From Ovis canadensis (lineage: Eukaryota > Chordata > Mammalia > Artiodactyla > Bovidae): DNA of 64,000 nucleotides. Below, piece after piece: positions 30,257 through 45,200 of this stretch (its first letter is position 1; every line of letters starts with the position of its first letter). Both the position numbers and the translations under genes were made by a program. Location: positions 35,876,501-35,940,500 of the forward strand of contig NC_091255.1 of assembly GCF_042477335.2 (NCBI RefSeq), in the 5' to 3' direction. The notes under the pieces are model-generated. The model saw only the letters and a program-made list of their open reading frames with translations, was not told the origin of the DNA and did no database searches.

Positions 30257-33200
30257 GTTGGTACCTGCTGGAGAGAGACATGGAGGCAGAATGTTTGTAT
30301 TTGAAGAGAGTTTTAGGGTCGTGGAGCAGGTTCTGTTTCTTCTGGGTAAGAAGAAGGGAGTTTAGTTGAATTTCAGGCCGCTGCTAATTCCCTTGTTTGG
30401 GGTTTTCCCTCCTGGCCAGCCTTATACTTGTTCTTTCAGTCTTAAAATTTCTCCCCAGTGCACCCAGAGCTCACCAACAAATCTTCTATCCTAGCCTTTT
30501 CCTTCTTATTTCAAGTGTTCCTGGTTGCTCCTACACCAGTGAAGAGGGTTTGATCTCTTCCTTTCTCACCCTGGGTGGCAAAACAAATAGTGGTTTCCTC
30601 TCATTAAGCCCATCACCATGGAGACTCAGCCTGCTTTGCCATCCTTTGAATCCTAAGCCCGACTGAATCTTTCTCCCATCTGTTTAAGGTTGTTGTGTCT
30701 CCGCCCTCAGTTTGGCAGGGTCTTGGTAGACTAAGGGTGTTCCGGTTCAAGGCCACAGGAAAAGAAGCCTGACATCTAGATTGAGGAAGAAAAGAGTTTA
30801 AAGAGTCTGCCTCTTGTGGCTTTGATTTGGGGGGGATTCCTCCATGGTGGGTGAGCTGAGGCCATTAGGGTTGAAAGGTGCTGTCGCTGGGCGGTCCCTT
30901 AGAGGGCTGGCCAGTGTAGCTATGACTCAGCTACAGATAGCCCTGCCCTTCTACCTGGGGTTTCCCATACTCTTACCAGCCTGTCAAGATGGAAAGAAAT
31001 AGAATCTCCTTTTAACAGTAAAAGGTGAGAGATTAGGCGTGGGCGTGGGAGAAAGGTCCAAGGTACAAAGAGCCTTGCCCTGGGATCTAGACATTAGAAG
31101 CGTACAGTTTTTTTTTTTTTTCTTTTGAGTTCTTAAAAGCTGTTTAAAGCGGGACTGGCTTCTAGAAGCTGGGTACCAGAAGCAGCAGGAGGAAAGAAGG
31201 AAGGCAGTGAGGTTCAATTTGGAGAATCCTCTGGGGTGGGAATGGAAGAACTTCTAAATGAAAGCATTAACCCCAAACACCAAGGATCTCTTTAGCTCTA
31301 AGCCTTTTAATAGTTTGATGTCAGCTTTCTAGCTGACACTTGATAGAGGTTCAGAGAAGACTTGGGTCTCCAAGGAAGCCCTGAAATGAATATTAATTCC
31401 TGTAGTCTTTGGAGTTGGGAGGAATTGAAGCTTGTCCTACTGGAGCCAGAGGGGGCCTACTATGGTCTGAATGTTTGTGTATCTCCCTGCCCAAATTCAT
31501 ATATTATAATTTTAATGCTCAATATGATGGTCTTACTAGGTGGGGCCTTTGGGTGGTGCTTAAATCATGAGGGAACTGTCACGAGTGGGATTCATGCCTT
31601 ATAAGAAGCGACCTGGAGAGAATCCGTGTTCACTTCCACCGTGTGAGGATACATAGAGAGGTCTGCGACCCAGAAGAGGGCCCTCACACCTCAGAGGTGC
31701 CAGCCTTGCTGGCACCCTGAACTCGGACCTCAGCCTCCAGAGCTTTGAGAAATAAATGTCTGCTGCTTAGAAGTAAGGGGGGGGAATGGGGAAGCAGTGA
31801 CAAACTTTGTTTTCTTGCACTCCAAAATCACTGCAGAAAGTGACTGCAGCCGTGAAATTAAAAGATGCTCCTTGGAAGAAAAGCTATGACAAACCTAGAC
31901 AGTGTATTAAAAAGTGAAGACATCACTTTGACAAAGGTTCATATAGTCAAAGCTATGGTTTTTCCAGTAGTTATGTACGGATGTGAGAGTTGGGCCATAA
32001 AGAAGGCTGAGTGTGGAAGAATTGATGATTTTAAATTGTGGTGCTGGAAAAGGCTCTTGAGTCCCTTGGACTGTAAGGAGACTGTAAACCAGACAATCCT
32101 AAAAGGAAACCAACCCTGAATATTCATTGGAAGGATTGATGCTGAAGCTGAAGCTCCAATACTTTGGCTACCTGATGCGAAGAGCTGACTCACTGGAAGA
32201 GACCCTGATGCTGGGAAAGATTGAAGGCAAAAGGAAAAAGGGGTGACAGAGGATGAGATGGTTAGATAGCGTCACCGACTCAGTGGACATGAATTTGAGC
32301 AAATTCCCAGAGATAGAGGAGGACAGAGGTACCTCTTGGGCTACAGTCCCTGGGGTCCCAAAGAGTTGGACATGACTTAGTGACTGAACAGTGACAACAA
32401 ACTGATATTTTGTTATAGGAGCCTGGAACAGACTAAGACCAGGCCTAAACACTTCTGGGTGAAGGATGGCGGCTTAAAGGGCAGACACCCATTTGAAGTT
32501 CTAATTGATAGCCATTCCCACTAAGAAAAGAAGGAGAAGTACAGGTTCATAATCTCATATCTGTAATTTTAAAAAGCCATGAGAACTAAAAGTTTTGTTT
32601 TGTTTTTTTCCCCTCAGAGTTTGGCATCCAAACTTATTTGGTGGTAAAATATAACCTAAACTGACTTGAGGTATTTATAGTCTATTTAAGCCACTTAGTA
32701 TAAATTTTCCTATGTTTTACTGCAGGAATACTAACATGAAAAGTGGAGTGCTGCTCTAGAGCCCCTGGGATGTGGGTGGGGGTCTCACACACCATACTAT
32801 ATTACAAGTCTAAATGCTGAGATATATGTGATCCTGAGAGTTTTGGATGAGATGGCTGGATGGCATTACCGACTCGATGAACGTGAGTTTGAGTGAACTC
32901 CGGGAGTTGGTGATAGACAGGGAGGCCTGGCATGCTGTGATTCATGGGGTCGCAAAGAGTTGGACACAACTGAGCGACTAAACTGAACTGAACCGAAGAG
33001 TTTTGGACAAGGGATTGTAGACCTGTATTTCAGGCAAAGAAGAAAGAGTGTAGAGAAAAAGATAATGAACATCCATGTATCCATTACCCAATGTCTAAAT
33101 TAATCATGATAGCAACAAATGAATCCCTCTGTCCCCCTGCCCCTCAAGCCCTTCTCTCCTTCTCCAAAGGTCACTGCTATCCTGAGTTGATGTTTGTCAT

Positions 33201-36200
33201 TCTCAAGCTTGTTTTTTTTTAAATTTTTACTGCATGTATCTATGACCATCACATGTTAGTATCATATTGCATGGTTTAGATTTTATATAAATCGTACTAT
33301 AGAAGACGAAACCTATTTACTCTTGAGATGGTCTAAGTCTCGCTCTCTCTGCCTCGTTCCTGTCTGCAACCTTGGACGCGCTTGGCTTTCTCGAAGGGCC
33401 TTGGCTGTCTCGACTACACATCCCTCTCACTCCTGAGCTCCTAGAGTCAGCTGTTCCATCTTCCTCATGATTTCCTTCCTCAATTTCTTTGCTTTACTCC
33501 CCTCTTAGGTTTTCTTTCTGGAAGTCTGAGTGTCCTGTTCTCTGAGTGTCCTGTTCCCCAAGGTCTTGTGGTTCCATCTCATCTGTTCCTTCCTCCTTTC
33601 AGCCCACAGGAGATGGGAAACCCACCTGTTCTGCCCCAGTCTTCTGTGCGAACAACAGATCATGAGGGAGAGAAACACCCCCTTGACTTTTATGGCATCC
33701 AGAGTCGGGGTGGGGGTGCTTGGAGAGGGGCCAATTTCTGAGGGTCTCAGCTTCTCAATGTGGGAAGAGGCTAGGGGAGGAATGGCAGGCCAGAAGCTGA
33801 GTGGCTAGAATAACCTTAATACTGACTGCCTTCATTCCCGTGCCTCCCTCTGCACCCCTGCCAGCTTTTTTTTAAAGAAAATTAAGATATAATCCACTTA
33901 CTATAAAGTTCATGTGTTTGGGACTTCGCTGGTGGTCCAGTAGTTAAGAGACCACCTTCCAATGCGGGGGACATGGGTTTGATCCCTGGTTGGAGAGCTA
34001 AGATCCCATATGCTGCCAGGCAAGCGCCACAACTAAGACCTAATGCAGACTAAATACATGTATCAATCAATCAATATTTTTTTAAAATTCATACTTTTAA
34101 AGTATATAATTCAGTGATTTTTGCTGTATTCACCAGCCTATGCAACCATCTCCACTATCTAATTTTAGAACATTAAAAAAATTATTTATTTGTCTGCATC
34201 AAGTCTTAGTTTCAGCATTAGAGGTCTTTGGTTACTGCGTGTGAACTCTAGTTATAGCACATGGGATCTATTTCCCCAACTAGGGATCCAATGGGGGCCC
34301 CCTGTATTGGGAGTTTTAACCAGTGGACCACCAGGGAAGTCCCTAATTTTAGAGCATTTTAACTCCTTCACCAAAAGCCGCTTCAGGTACCTTGAGAAAC
34401 TGGCATCTGATGGCCACTATATCTTTACTTCTATGTTTCATGAGAGCTTAGCCTCTTAACAGTCACTCCCCATTCCCCTTTCCTCCCAGATCCTGGTAAC
34501 CATTAACCTGGTACTTTCTGTGTCTTTGAATTTGCCTGTTGTGGACATTTTATATAAGTGGAATCATACAATATACTGTCTTTTGTGACTGGCTTCTTTC
34601 ACTTAATGTTACATTTTCATCCACGTTGTCATATTGTAGCAGACTCTCATTCTTTTTCATGGCTGATTAATATTCCACTGCAATTTGTTTATCCATTCAT
34701 CTTTGGTGGACACTTGGGTTGTTTCTGCTTTTTGGCTGTTGTGAATAGCAGTGCTGTGAACATGCTGCTTCTGCTGCTGCTGCTGCTAAGTCGCTTCATT
34801 CGTGTCCGACTCTGTGCGACCCCATAGACGTCAGCCCACCAGGCTCCCCTGCCCCTGGGATTTTCCAGGCAAGAACACTGGAGTGGGTTGCCATTTCCTT
34901 CTCCAATGCATGAAAGTGAAAAGTGAAAGTGAAGTCGCTCAGTCTTGCCTGACTCTTAGCGACCCATGGGCTGCAGCCTACCAGACTCCTCTGTCCATGG
35001 ATTTTCCAGGGAAGAGTACTGGAGTGGGGTGCCATTGCCTTCTCCGGCATTGTGAATGGCTGTGAACATGGGCATACAAATATCTGTTTGAGTCCCTGCT
35101 TCCAGTTCTGTTGGGTATACCTAGAATTACTGGATCATATGGTCGCAAAGAGTCGGATACTACTGAGCGACTGAACTGAACTGAACTGACTGATGGTGAC
35201 TCTATATTTAATTTTTAAAGGAATGCTTTCATTTTTGAATTTTCTTCCCAGAGCCAGTATTGGAGCAACCTGAAATACAGAAAGAAGAATTAGAGGAGCG
35301 TGAGGTAGATGTGGTAAGTTTGCGTTGTTGTTGAAACAAGTATTCCTCATCAGCAATTGGTGAATCAAAGGATCAGTTGCAGAATGGTGTTTGAGGAATT
35401 CTCTTCAGTCTGTCGCTTGATACCTTTTCTTTCTACCAGCAGAAACTGGTAGCCTGCTCACTGCAAATCCAGTACACTGAGTAAAGGGCAGAGTTATCCG
35501 TGCCCCCTATTCCTCCAGAAGAAGAGAGCTTTCAGGAGGGAACAGGACTCTTAGCAGGCCCTTCCTCGGCTCTCCATCTTGGGTCAAAATGTGGCAAGCT
35601 TTATCTGTCGAATGGGTGAACATCTGGACAAGTTGAACAAGCTGGCGGACACTGTCCTAATTTCTAAGACACCCTCTTTCTTCCTGTCCTTTGGCGCTCT
35701 CCTTTGGCTGAAAAGTTTACAGAAGCCACTTGAAATACTTTCAGAAATTGACACTCCATGACCCCTACACCTTTATTTTCAAGCTGCATCAGAGCCTGGG
35801 GACACCTTCTAACCTGGGTTAGAAGAATAGTGACCTTGAACTTTCTAGAAAGGGAGAGCAAAGTAACAACTACTCATTAAAGAAAAAACTGGAAGGGACA
35901 GAAAAGTAAAACAAAGAAAGGGAAAATGAAATTTATGACTAAACACATTCAATGTTAATAATTGAGTATATGTCCTTTCTTTCTGTAGATTTGAGAGTTA
36001 TTTTGTTTTCTAACAATCTTAACTATACTACACATTATGCTTTTTAAATTAGGCTTTTTCACAAAACATTTTATCATTCTTCATGTTATTACATTCTTAA
36101 AAAAAAATATACAGGGGATTTCCCTGGAATTACGGTGGTTAAGACTCTGTGCTCCCAATGTAAGGGGAACTAAGCTCCTTAAAAAAGAACCTTAAAAAAA

Positions 36201-39200
36201 ATTTGGGATGCTGTTATTTTTTATCAGAAATGCATAAATCACAAGACGCCTCTTTTTGGGGGCTGTGCCTCGAGGTTTGTGGGATCTTAGTTCTCAACCT
36301 GAGATTGAACCTGGTCCTGGGGAAGTGAAAACGCGGAGTCCTAACCACTGGCGTGTGTGCTATGTCACTTCAGTCCTGTCCGACTCTTTGTGACCCTATG
36401 CACTGTAACGTGCCAAGCTCCTTTGTCCATGGTATTCTCCAGGCAAGAATACTGGGTTAGGTTACCCTGTCCTCCAGAGGATCTTCCCCACCCAAGGATC
36501 AAGCCCACGTTGGCAGGTGGGTTCTTTACCACTAATGCTACCTGGGAAGCCCCCTAACCACTGTATTGCCAGGGAATTCCCTGTAAGCACCATTTTAAAT
36601 GTTCACACAGTGCTTGATAAGGTATATGTACCGTAGTTAAATCCTTACTCTTGGACATTTTTCCATTTGTGATTTTCTTTTGCTTTCATAGTACTGTGAT
36701 GAATTTTATAAATAAAACTAACATATTTTGTAATACTTAGTATTTCCTAAAATTAGATTCCTGGATATGGAGTTCCTGAATCAAAGAGTAAAGAATATTT
36801 GTAACACCTTTAATACATAATGCCAAACAATTGTTCAAACAAAATGCAGTTTTTGCCCTCATACTAGCAACAAACCCTTTCCAAGCCTGGGTATTAGCAG
36901 TTTAGCAGGTTTGTTTTTTTCTTTTTTAATAATTATAGGCAATACATGATATACTTCTGCTGTGTTTATTTTTATTTCTTTAATTTCAAGTGAAATTGAA
37001 TATTTTTCCACATTTTCATTTCCTCTCTCTCTCTTTTTTTAATAGCATGAAATGTTTGTTCATATCCTTAGTGTTCTTCTCACTGGGTCTTCATACATGT
37101 CTTTTTAAAAAATTAATTAATTTTAGTTGGAGGGTAATTACTTTACAATATTGTAGTGGTTTTTTTCCATATATTGACATGAATCAGCCATGAGTGTATG
37201 TGTGTCCGACATCCTGAACCCCCCTCCCATCTCCCTCCCCATCCCATCCCTCAGGGTTGTCCCAGTGCACCAGCTCTGAGTGCCCTGTTTCATGCATCAA
37301 ACTTGGACTGGTGATCTGTTTCACATATGGTAATATACATGTTTCAATGCTATTCTCTCAAATCATCCCGCCCTCGTCTTCTCCTCCAGAATCCAAAAGT
37401 CTGTTCTTTATATCTGTGTCTCTTTTGCTGTCTTGCATAAGGGTCATCGTTACCATCTTTCTAGATTCCAGATATATGTGTCAATATACTATATCGGTGT
37501 TTTTCTTTCTGATTTACTTCACTCTGTATAATAGGCTCCAGGTTCATCCACCTCATTAGAACTGATTAAAATACATTCCTTTTAATAGCTGAGTAATATT
37601 CCATTGTGTATATGTACCATAGCTTTCTTATCCATTCATCTGCCAAAGGACATCTAGGTTGCTTCCATGTCCTAGCTATTGTAAATTTTTAAAAAATATA
37701 TTTATTTATTTGGCTGTGCCAGGTCTTAGTTGTGGCACTTGGAATCTTTAGTTGTGCCATGTGGGACCTAGTTCCCTGACTAGGGATTGAAATCTGGCCC
37801 GCTGCATTGAGATCACAGAGTCTTAGTCACTGGACCATCAGGAAAGTTCTTTTATGCATGTCTTTATATATGAAAGATTTTGGATCAGTGGTTAAATTTT
37901 CTTGACCTGGAAACTATAAGCAAAAGGGATTTCTTCTCATCTTCTAGAAGTATGGGGAGGACAGGGTGACTTCTCCAGTTCCCTGAGCTAGGTCTTCATA
38001 TCCTCTAGCTTTCTTAATGTATTTAATACTGTTCTAAATAATGCTATGTTTTTTCTAGCCACCAATTATGACCTATTTTCCATCCAATTGATTTGTCCTT
38101 TGTTGTTTTCCAGTTTTGTCTTTTCCCCTCCCTTTTTCTTTTTTTCTCACTGCTGGGCCAGTTAACTTTTGCCCAGTGTAGTAAACGTATTCCAGTAGTC
38201 TGTGGAGGCCACATCATGGAAAAATTGCTCTTCTACCTTTATTCTTTTTCCAGCTTGTAATCCTCTTGCCCCTAATTGCTTAACTGAGGCTAATATCCTA
38301 CATGTTCCCTTAATTTAGTTTTATTGTGAGGTTGAAGGTTGCTTGATAAGACATTTTTACAACCACAGGCATAAATGAAATATCTCAGAAAGATACTATC
38401 CCTTAGTCTTCCTCTATGATCCATTCTATTTTTACTCATAGAGGGAAGAGGATCTTATTGTCTTGTTTCTTCGAAAGCTTGAAACCTATCAGTCAGTTGG
38501 TCCTCAGCTTTTTCTTCCGAACCTACCTGCCTCCTCTCACTCCCCATGACTCCCACACATGGCAGTGGAAGGGAGAAGTGACCTACACTGACAGCTGTGC
38601 CTGCTCTGGCCCCCTGCTCTCATTCTGCAGAAGCCCCTCTTCCTGTCCCGAGCTGTACTGACAGGACTGGCGGACGCCACGTGGACAGAGGAGCACAGCG
38701 CTGTTCTGGAACACTTTGCTCAGGACCCTTCAGAACCCATCCTCACCATCTTCATCGACCCTTGTATGGGGCTGAAGCTAGACCTGGGAATGCCTGTGCA
38801 GGTGCGTACTCCACCATCCAGACCCCAAGGTGTTCTCCCCATGGGGCTGAGGGTTCCGCAGACCCCAGTCATCTGTATCTAATCTCTCATGCCCAAGGTC
38901 TGTTGAGCCTCACAGTGTGTTGGGCACCCTGCTTGGCAGCAGAATACAGAGAGAAATGAGGCAGGGTTTTGCTTTTGATGATCTCTTGGTCTAGTGGGGA
39001 AGACAGACATATAAAAAATATTTACAATATATTATGATGCCTGGACGAAACTTTATAACAGTCTTATGGGAGCAACTAATGTAGCCCCTGGAATGCTGGC
39101 AAGGCCTGGTGATGGAGGAAATACTTGAGTCAGGGATGAAGGGTAAGTAGGATTTCATTGAGGCTGAGTAAGAGCATCCAGGTAAAGAACACTTTATGTG

Positions 39201-42200
39201 CAAAGATACGAGGAGTTGGGGAAATGATACTAAAAAGGTGGGTTGGTGTCTGCCTCTGAAGGGCCTTGAATGTTATGCTAAAGAATTTGGCTTTATTCCA
39301 GAGGGAACTATTAAAGGCTTTCATGGGTTAGATAGGTAACTAATTCAACAGTGGGGAGGATACAGTAGTGTAAGGTAAACCACAGGTAGGAAAACAGTTA
39401 AAAGACAGATGTATAGTAAAGTTAGTGGTAGAATATGGGTGGTGGGTGTACAGGTTATTATTGTAAAATTCTTTTAGTGTTTCTGTATGTTTGAAATTTG
39501 GGGAAATAAAATTTTGGAAAAGAAAAAGGCTATTGCTTGGCTTTTATTGGTCCACATACAAAAATTGAAATGATAATGAAGAGTAGCATGGTCCTGCACA
39601 ATGACGCAATTTGTAAAGCTTCCTTATTAAGCAAAGCCCAAAACAGGCTATCTCTTTTTCCTGTATATTGGCAATAATTGGCTATAATGCATCACACAAA
39701 AAAATTTCATTCAGAAAAGTAACAAAAATATGCCAAAAACTTAGGATGTATATGAAGGAAAACAACTTTTTTGCAGGCCACAAAAGAAAATTTAATAAAT
39801 GATGAGCCCTATCCTGTTTCTGAGTGGGAATCTTAATATTATGAAGATCATTCCATCCAAATAAATGTACCATTTTATTACAACTCCAATTGAAGTACCC
39901 AGTCCCTAGATTGCTAGTGTAAAGGATTTTTAAAAGTATATCCTGAAAAATAAAATAGCAAAAAAATAAAATGATGAAGAAGGAAAGTGATGAAGGAGAC
40001 CTGTGAATGAAAATCTTTTATTAAATTACAGTAATTAGGACTGGCCTGGTTGTCCACTGGTTAAGAATCTGCCTGCCAATGCAGGGGACATGGATTCAAT
40101 CCTTGGTCTGTGAAGATGCTACATACCTGGGGCAACTAAGCCTGTGTGTCACAACTACTGAGCCCATGTTCTAGAGCCTGGGAACTGCAAATTCTGAGCC
40201 CATGAGCTGTAACTGCTGAGCCCATGTACTACAACTACTGAAGTGGGAGCACCCTAGAGCCTGTGATCTGCAATGAGAGAAGCCACTGCAATAAGAAGCC
40301 CGAACACGGAGCAACTGGAGAGTAGCCTCCACTCACTGCAACTAGAGAAAGCCTGGGTATAGCAATGAAGACCTAGTGCAGCCAAAAATAATAAATAAGA
40401 GTAATCAAAACAAAGGTCCGTCTAGTCAAGCCTATGGTTTTTCTAGTAGTCATGTATGGATGTGAGAGCTGGACTATAAAGAAAGCTGAGCACTGAAGAA
40501 CTGATGCTTTTAAACTGTGGTGTTGGAGAAGACTCTTGAGAGTCCCTTGGACTGCAAGGAGATCCAACCAGTCAATCCTAAAGATCAGTCCTGGGTGTTC
40601 ACTGGAAGGACTGACGTTGAAGCTGAAACTCCAACACTTTGGCCACCTGATGCGAAGAGCTGACTCATCGGAAAAAAGACCCTGATGCTGGGAAGGATTG
40701 GGGGCAGGAGGAGAAGGGGACGACAGAGGATGAGATGGTTGGATGCCATCACTGGCTAAATGGACATGGGTTTGGGTAGACTCTGGCAGTTGGTGATGGA
40801 TAGGCAGGCCTGGCATGCTGTGGTTCATGGAGCTGCAAAGAGTCGGACACAACTGAGCGACTGAAGTGAACTGAAAATAGACCAGGGCAGGAATATGTAT
40901 TATATAAGCAACAGCAAAGAAGCAGAAATAAATGAAACATATAGGCAAGCATTTTCTACAAAAGTAGCATTTAAAATCTGTGGGGAAAGATGGATTATTC
41001 CATGAATAGAATTGGGAAACATGGAAAACAAAGGTTTTCCATTTTAAAAATGTAGATAGCTTGGGCAAGAGGGAAATAGGGAGCTGTTGATCAAAGGGTA
41101 CAAATTTTCTGTTACTACAATAAAGGCAACAAAAGCAAAAATAAACAAGTGGGACTATATCTAACTAAAAGCTTCTTACACAGCAAAGGAAAATCATCAA
41201 CAAAATGAAAAGGCAGACTATGAATGGGAGGAAATATTTGCAAATCCTGTATCTGATAAGATATGAATACATGTCCAAAATATACATAAAGAACTCATAC
41301 AATTTAATAGCGAGAAACAAACAATCTGATTTAAAAATCTGCAGAAGAATTGAAAAGACATTTTTCCAAAGAAGATGTACAAATGGCCAACAGGTACCTG
41401 AAAAGGTGCTCAGTGTCACTAATCAGAGAAATTCAAATCAAAACCACAGTGAGGTATCACCTCATGCCTGTTAGAATGGCTGTCGTCAAAAAGACGAGAT
41501 AATATTGATGAAGGTGTGGAGAGAAGGGAACCCTTGTGTACTGGGAATGTAAATTGGTGCAGTTGTGGAAAACAGTATGGAGGTTCCTAAAAAAAACCCA
41601 AAACATTGAACTACCATATGATCTAGCAATTCCACTTCTGAGTATGTATCCAGAGGAAATGAAATCACTCTCAAAGAAATATTGGCACCCCCATGTACAT
41701 TATAGTACTATTTATAATAGCTAAGATATGGAATCAGCTTGAGTGTCCATCATTGGATAAGTGGATAAAGAAAATGTATATATGTATATATATATACACA
41801 CACACATACCATACATACACACACAATGGAATATCATTCAGCAATGAGAAAGAAAAAATATCTTGCCATTTGCAACAACATAGGTGGCCTTGGAGTTCCC
41901 TGGTGTCTCAGATGGTAAAGCATCTGTCTACAATGCGGGAGACCCGGGTTCAATCCCAGGGTCAGGAAGATCCCCCGGAGAAGGGAATGGCAATCCACTC
42001 CAGTACTATTGCCTGGAAAATCCCATGGACAGGGGAGCCTGGTAGGCTACAGTCCATGGGGTTGCAAAGAGTCAGACATGACTGAGTGACTTCACTTTCA
42101 CTTTCAGGTGGCCTTGGAGGGTATTATGCTTAGTGCAATAATACAGAGAAAGACAAATACTGTATGATCACACTTATATGTGAAATTTGGGGAAAAAAAA

Positions 42201-45200
42201 AAAGACAACACCTCATAGGAACAAAGAACGGCACAGATTGAGAACCAGAGGAGGGAAAAAGAGGACTGATTGGTGGTTACCAGAGTTGGGGGTGAGGGAG
42301 TACAGAAAATGGGTGAAGTTGGCCAGAAGGTACAAACTTCCAGTTATAAGTTCTGGGGATGTGATGTACAGTATAGCATGGTGATTCTAATTAACAATAG
42401 TGGATTATATATTTGAAAGTTGCTAAGGGAATAGATTTTTAAAGTTCTGATAAGAAAAAAATTGTAACTATGTAAGCTGATAAATGTTAGCTGGGACTTA
42501 TTGTGGTAATCATTTTGCAATAGATATACATATCAAAGCATTACATTGTTTACCTTAAACTAATACAATGTTATGGGTCAATTATATTTCAGTAAGACTG
42601 GGGGGAAATGATACAGAATTTCATTTATGCAAGGTTAATAAGTTCTGGAGATCTAATATACAGTGTGGTAACTGTAGTTAATATTACTGTATAATTTGCT
42701 AAAGGGTAGATCTTAAGTGTTCTCATTACAAAAAGAAAGGAGAATGCTAACCATATGGAATAATAGATATGTTAATTAGCTTGATTGCAGTGATCATTTC
42801 ACAATGCACATTTATATCAAAACAGCAAGGAAAATGAAAGTGGCTCAGTCATGTCCGACTCTTTGCAACCCCATGGACTGTAGCCCACCAGGCTCCTCTG
42901 TCTATGGGGATTCTCCAGGCAAGAATACTGGAGTGGGTTGCCATGCCCTCCTCCAGGGGATCTTCCTAACCCAGGGATCGAACCCAGGTCTCCCACATTG
43001 CAAGCAGATTCTTTACCAGCTGAGCCACCAGGAAGCCACAAAACAGCAATGTGTACACCTTAAACACAATTTTAATTTGTCAATTATGGTTTGACAAAGC
43101 TGAAAAAAGCCTTTTTCCCATGCCAGCATATATTCTAGGGCTTCCCCAGTGGCTCAGTGGTAAAGAATCTGCCTGCTAATGCAGTAGACACAGTTTGATC
43201 CCTGGTCCAGGAAGATCCCACATGCCAAGGAGCAACTAAGCCAAGGTGCCACAACTACTGAGCCTGTGCTGCACAGCAAGATAAGTCAGAGCAGTGAGAA
43301 GCCAATGCACCGCAACTAGAGAGAGGCCCCTGCTCGCCACAAGTAGAGAAAAACCCTCGCAGCAGTGAAGACCCAGCACAGCCCAAAGGAAATAAATTCT
43401 ACATAGATCACGGATTTAATTGTATTCTAGGTCAAGATGGACAGTTGAAAAACTTCCTTAAGAAGTTATTTCTTTTGAATACTTGGAACAATAGCAAAAA
43501 GTAAAGCCAGAAAAACAAACAAACAAAAACAAGCACCCAAGAGTAAACAAACTAGGAAAGAAGCAAAATCTGATCTAATAAACTTTGAAAGTGGGCACCA
43601 ATGAAAGGTCTATGCACTGATTTAAGGAAACCGTTCTCCCTGCAGGAATAGTGGACACCCCTCCTCACCACCACCAGCAGTGAAATGGAGTGAACCTCAG
43701 AGTATTTAACAAAATCTGAAAAGAGAGAAAGAGCCTATGCATTTTAACAAAGATTTTACACTGTTTTAAATTGGTCTTAACTACCTACTCATCCCCTCAC
43801 GCTATTATTTTAATCTAGAGAAAAGTGAATGGAACGTAAAATACCCAGTCATTTCACTTTAACTTCAAGGGGGAAATCAAAGTGGGCTTTCACAGTGGGA
43901 CGTCAGGAAGTCACCCACAGTACTTGAAAGCAGGAGGAATGAATTCAGAGAGCGGAGCAAGCATGAGGCAAGTGAAAAGGAATTGCAGGGCAACTACAAG
44001 CATACTACATCAGGGGAGAAAGACAGCAGAACAAAGCATGCACATGAGGAAAATGTAACTGAACAGAAGGCAGTTTTTCACACCAGTATCATGTTTTAAT
44101 ACGGCTTAATAAGAATTTAATTTTTTAAAAAGCTGAGCAAAACAATAAAATGTGAGAATGAAATAAAAGAGTGAATGCAGATTTTTGAAATAAATAAAGC
44201 AGCATGTTTACATGTTAAAACTAGTAGGTTAGAAACAGCAAGGGACTGAATAACTATTGCTGAAAATATGAATGGACATAGAACAGAGGCTTGAGATAAT
44301 TACAGTGTAGGGAAAATAAAAAACCAATGACAATACAATTAGAAGTTGATAGATGTGAAAGACAGACACAGGTAATCTAACATAGGGAGCCAGCTAACTA
44401 AACAAAATATAAATTTTAAAATAGATTACAGAGAATTTCCCTGAACTGCTGAAGGAACTGAATGGGGGAACTGAAAGGACATACTTTATTCCACAAAAAT
44501 TTGTTACATGATGTTTAATGTCAACACATGTCTTAGTTAAGCTGCTTACATTCAGGGAAATTAATTCTTTGGAAACATCACCTATGTGGTATTCCTGCCA
44601 AGAATATTTAACTTGTAATGAGGAAACAATCCGATAAATTAAAATTAAGGGACATTTTGAAAATCAGCTGGCCCGGAGTATTAGAAATATCACTGTCATG
44701 AAAGAAAGAAACCTTGTGTGATCTGAATGGGATCCTGGGTGGGAAGAAAGCAGCTGTAAATGACATTATTTGGACCACTGGGAAAATTTGAATGTGAATG
44801 GTGTATTATGTAAAGTATTAAATGAAGTTCAATTTTCTGAGTGTGATAATTAGTTTGGGGAGTGTTGGCGAATATCCTCACTTTTAGGAGCCATATGCTG
44901 AAGTATGTAAGGGTGTAGTTTTATAACGTCTGCTACTAGCTCTGAAATGGCTCAGCAGAGCGATAGAGGATGAGAGACAGAGATGGAGAGAGAAGAGAGT
45001 GCAGTCATGCACACATATGGCAAAATGTTAACAATTAGTGGATCTAGATGAAGGGATGTCCAAATAATAGTATAACAAAAATTGGGAAGTGATAAGAAAA
45101 TGAGAGAAAGTATGAGGCTGCATGCCCATGTTCCTACCTTTCAAAGCGGTGAGTCAGTTGAAGTTAAAATAGAAAGGTAATGAGAAAACTAACCTTTGTT

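Larger units (their letters stand above)
33865..35225 (-). mobile_element. L1 LINE 3'UTR, antisense, with four nested insertions
   Basis: L1 pieces at 33868-33917, 34086-34175, 34343-34762, 35047-35143 and 35196-35225 join into one antisense L1 end ('aagtatataattcagtg', 'tataagtggaatcatacaatat', 'ttggctgttgtgaatag.agtgct', 'acaaatatctgtttgagtccctgctt'). Three SINEs and one BovB tail interrupt it. Confidence 0.82.
30257..35251 (+). other. DNAH2: DNAH2 intron 1 of the coding part (5.0 kb)
   Basis: It contains a MaLR LTR split by BovB, a BovB tail, and a heavily nested L1 (all listed). 30380-31440 and 33010-33860 hold unrecognised sequence with oligo-T at 31107. Confidence 0.8.
35314..38630 (+). 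other. DNAH2: DNAH2 intron 2 (3.3 kb)
   Basis: It holds several tRNA SINEs and an antisense ruminant L1 end. 35330-36100 and 37870-38620 are unrecognised and have no exon signature. Confidence 0.8.

Noticed and set aside
40373-41068. 231-codon open frame on the minus strand
   Set aside because: It is the antisense of a SINE tail and a BovB end, so it is a transposon shadow.
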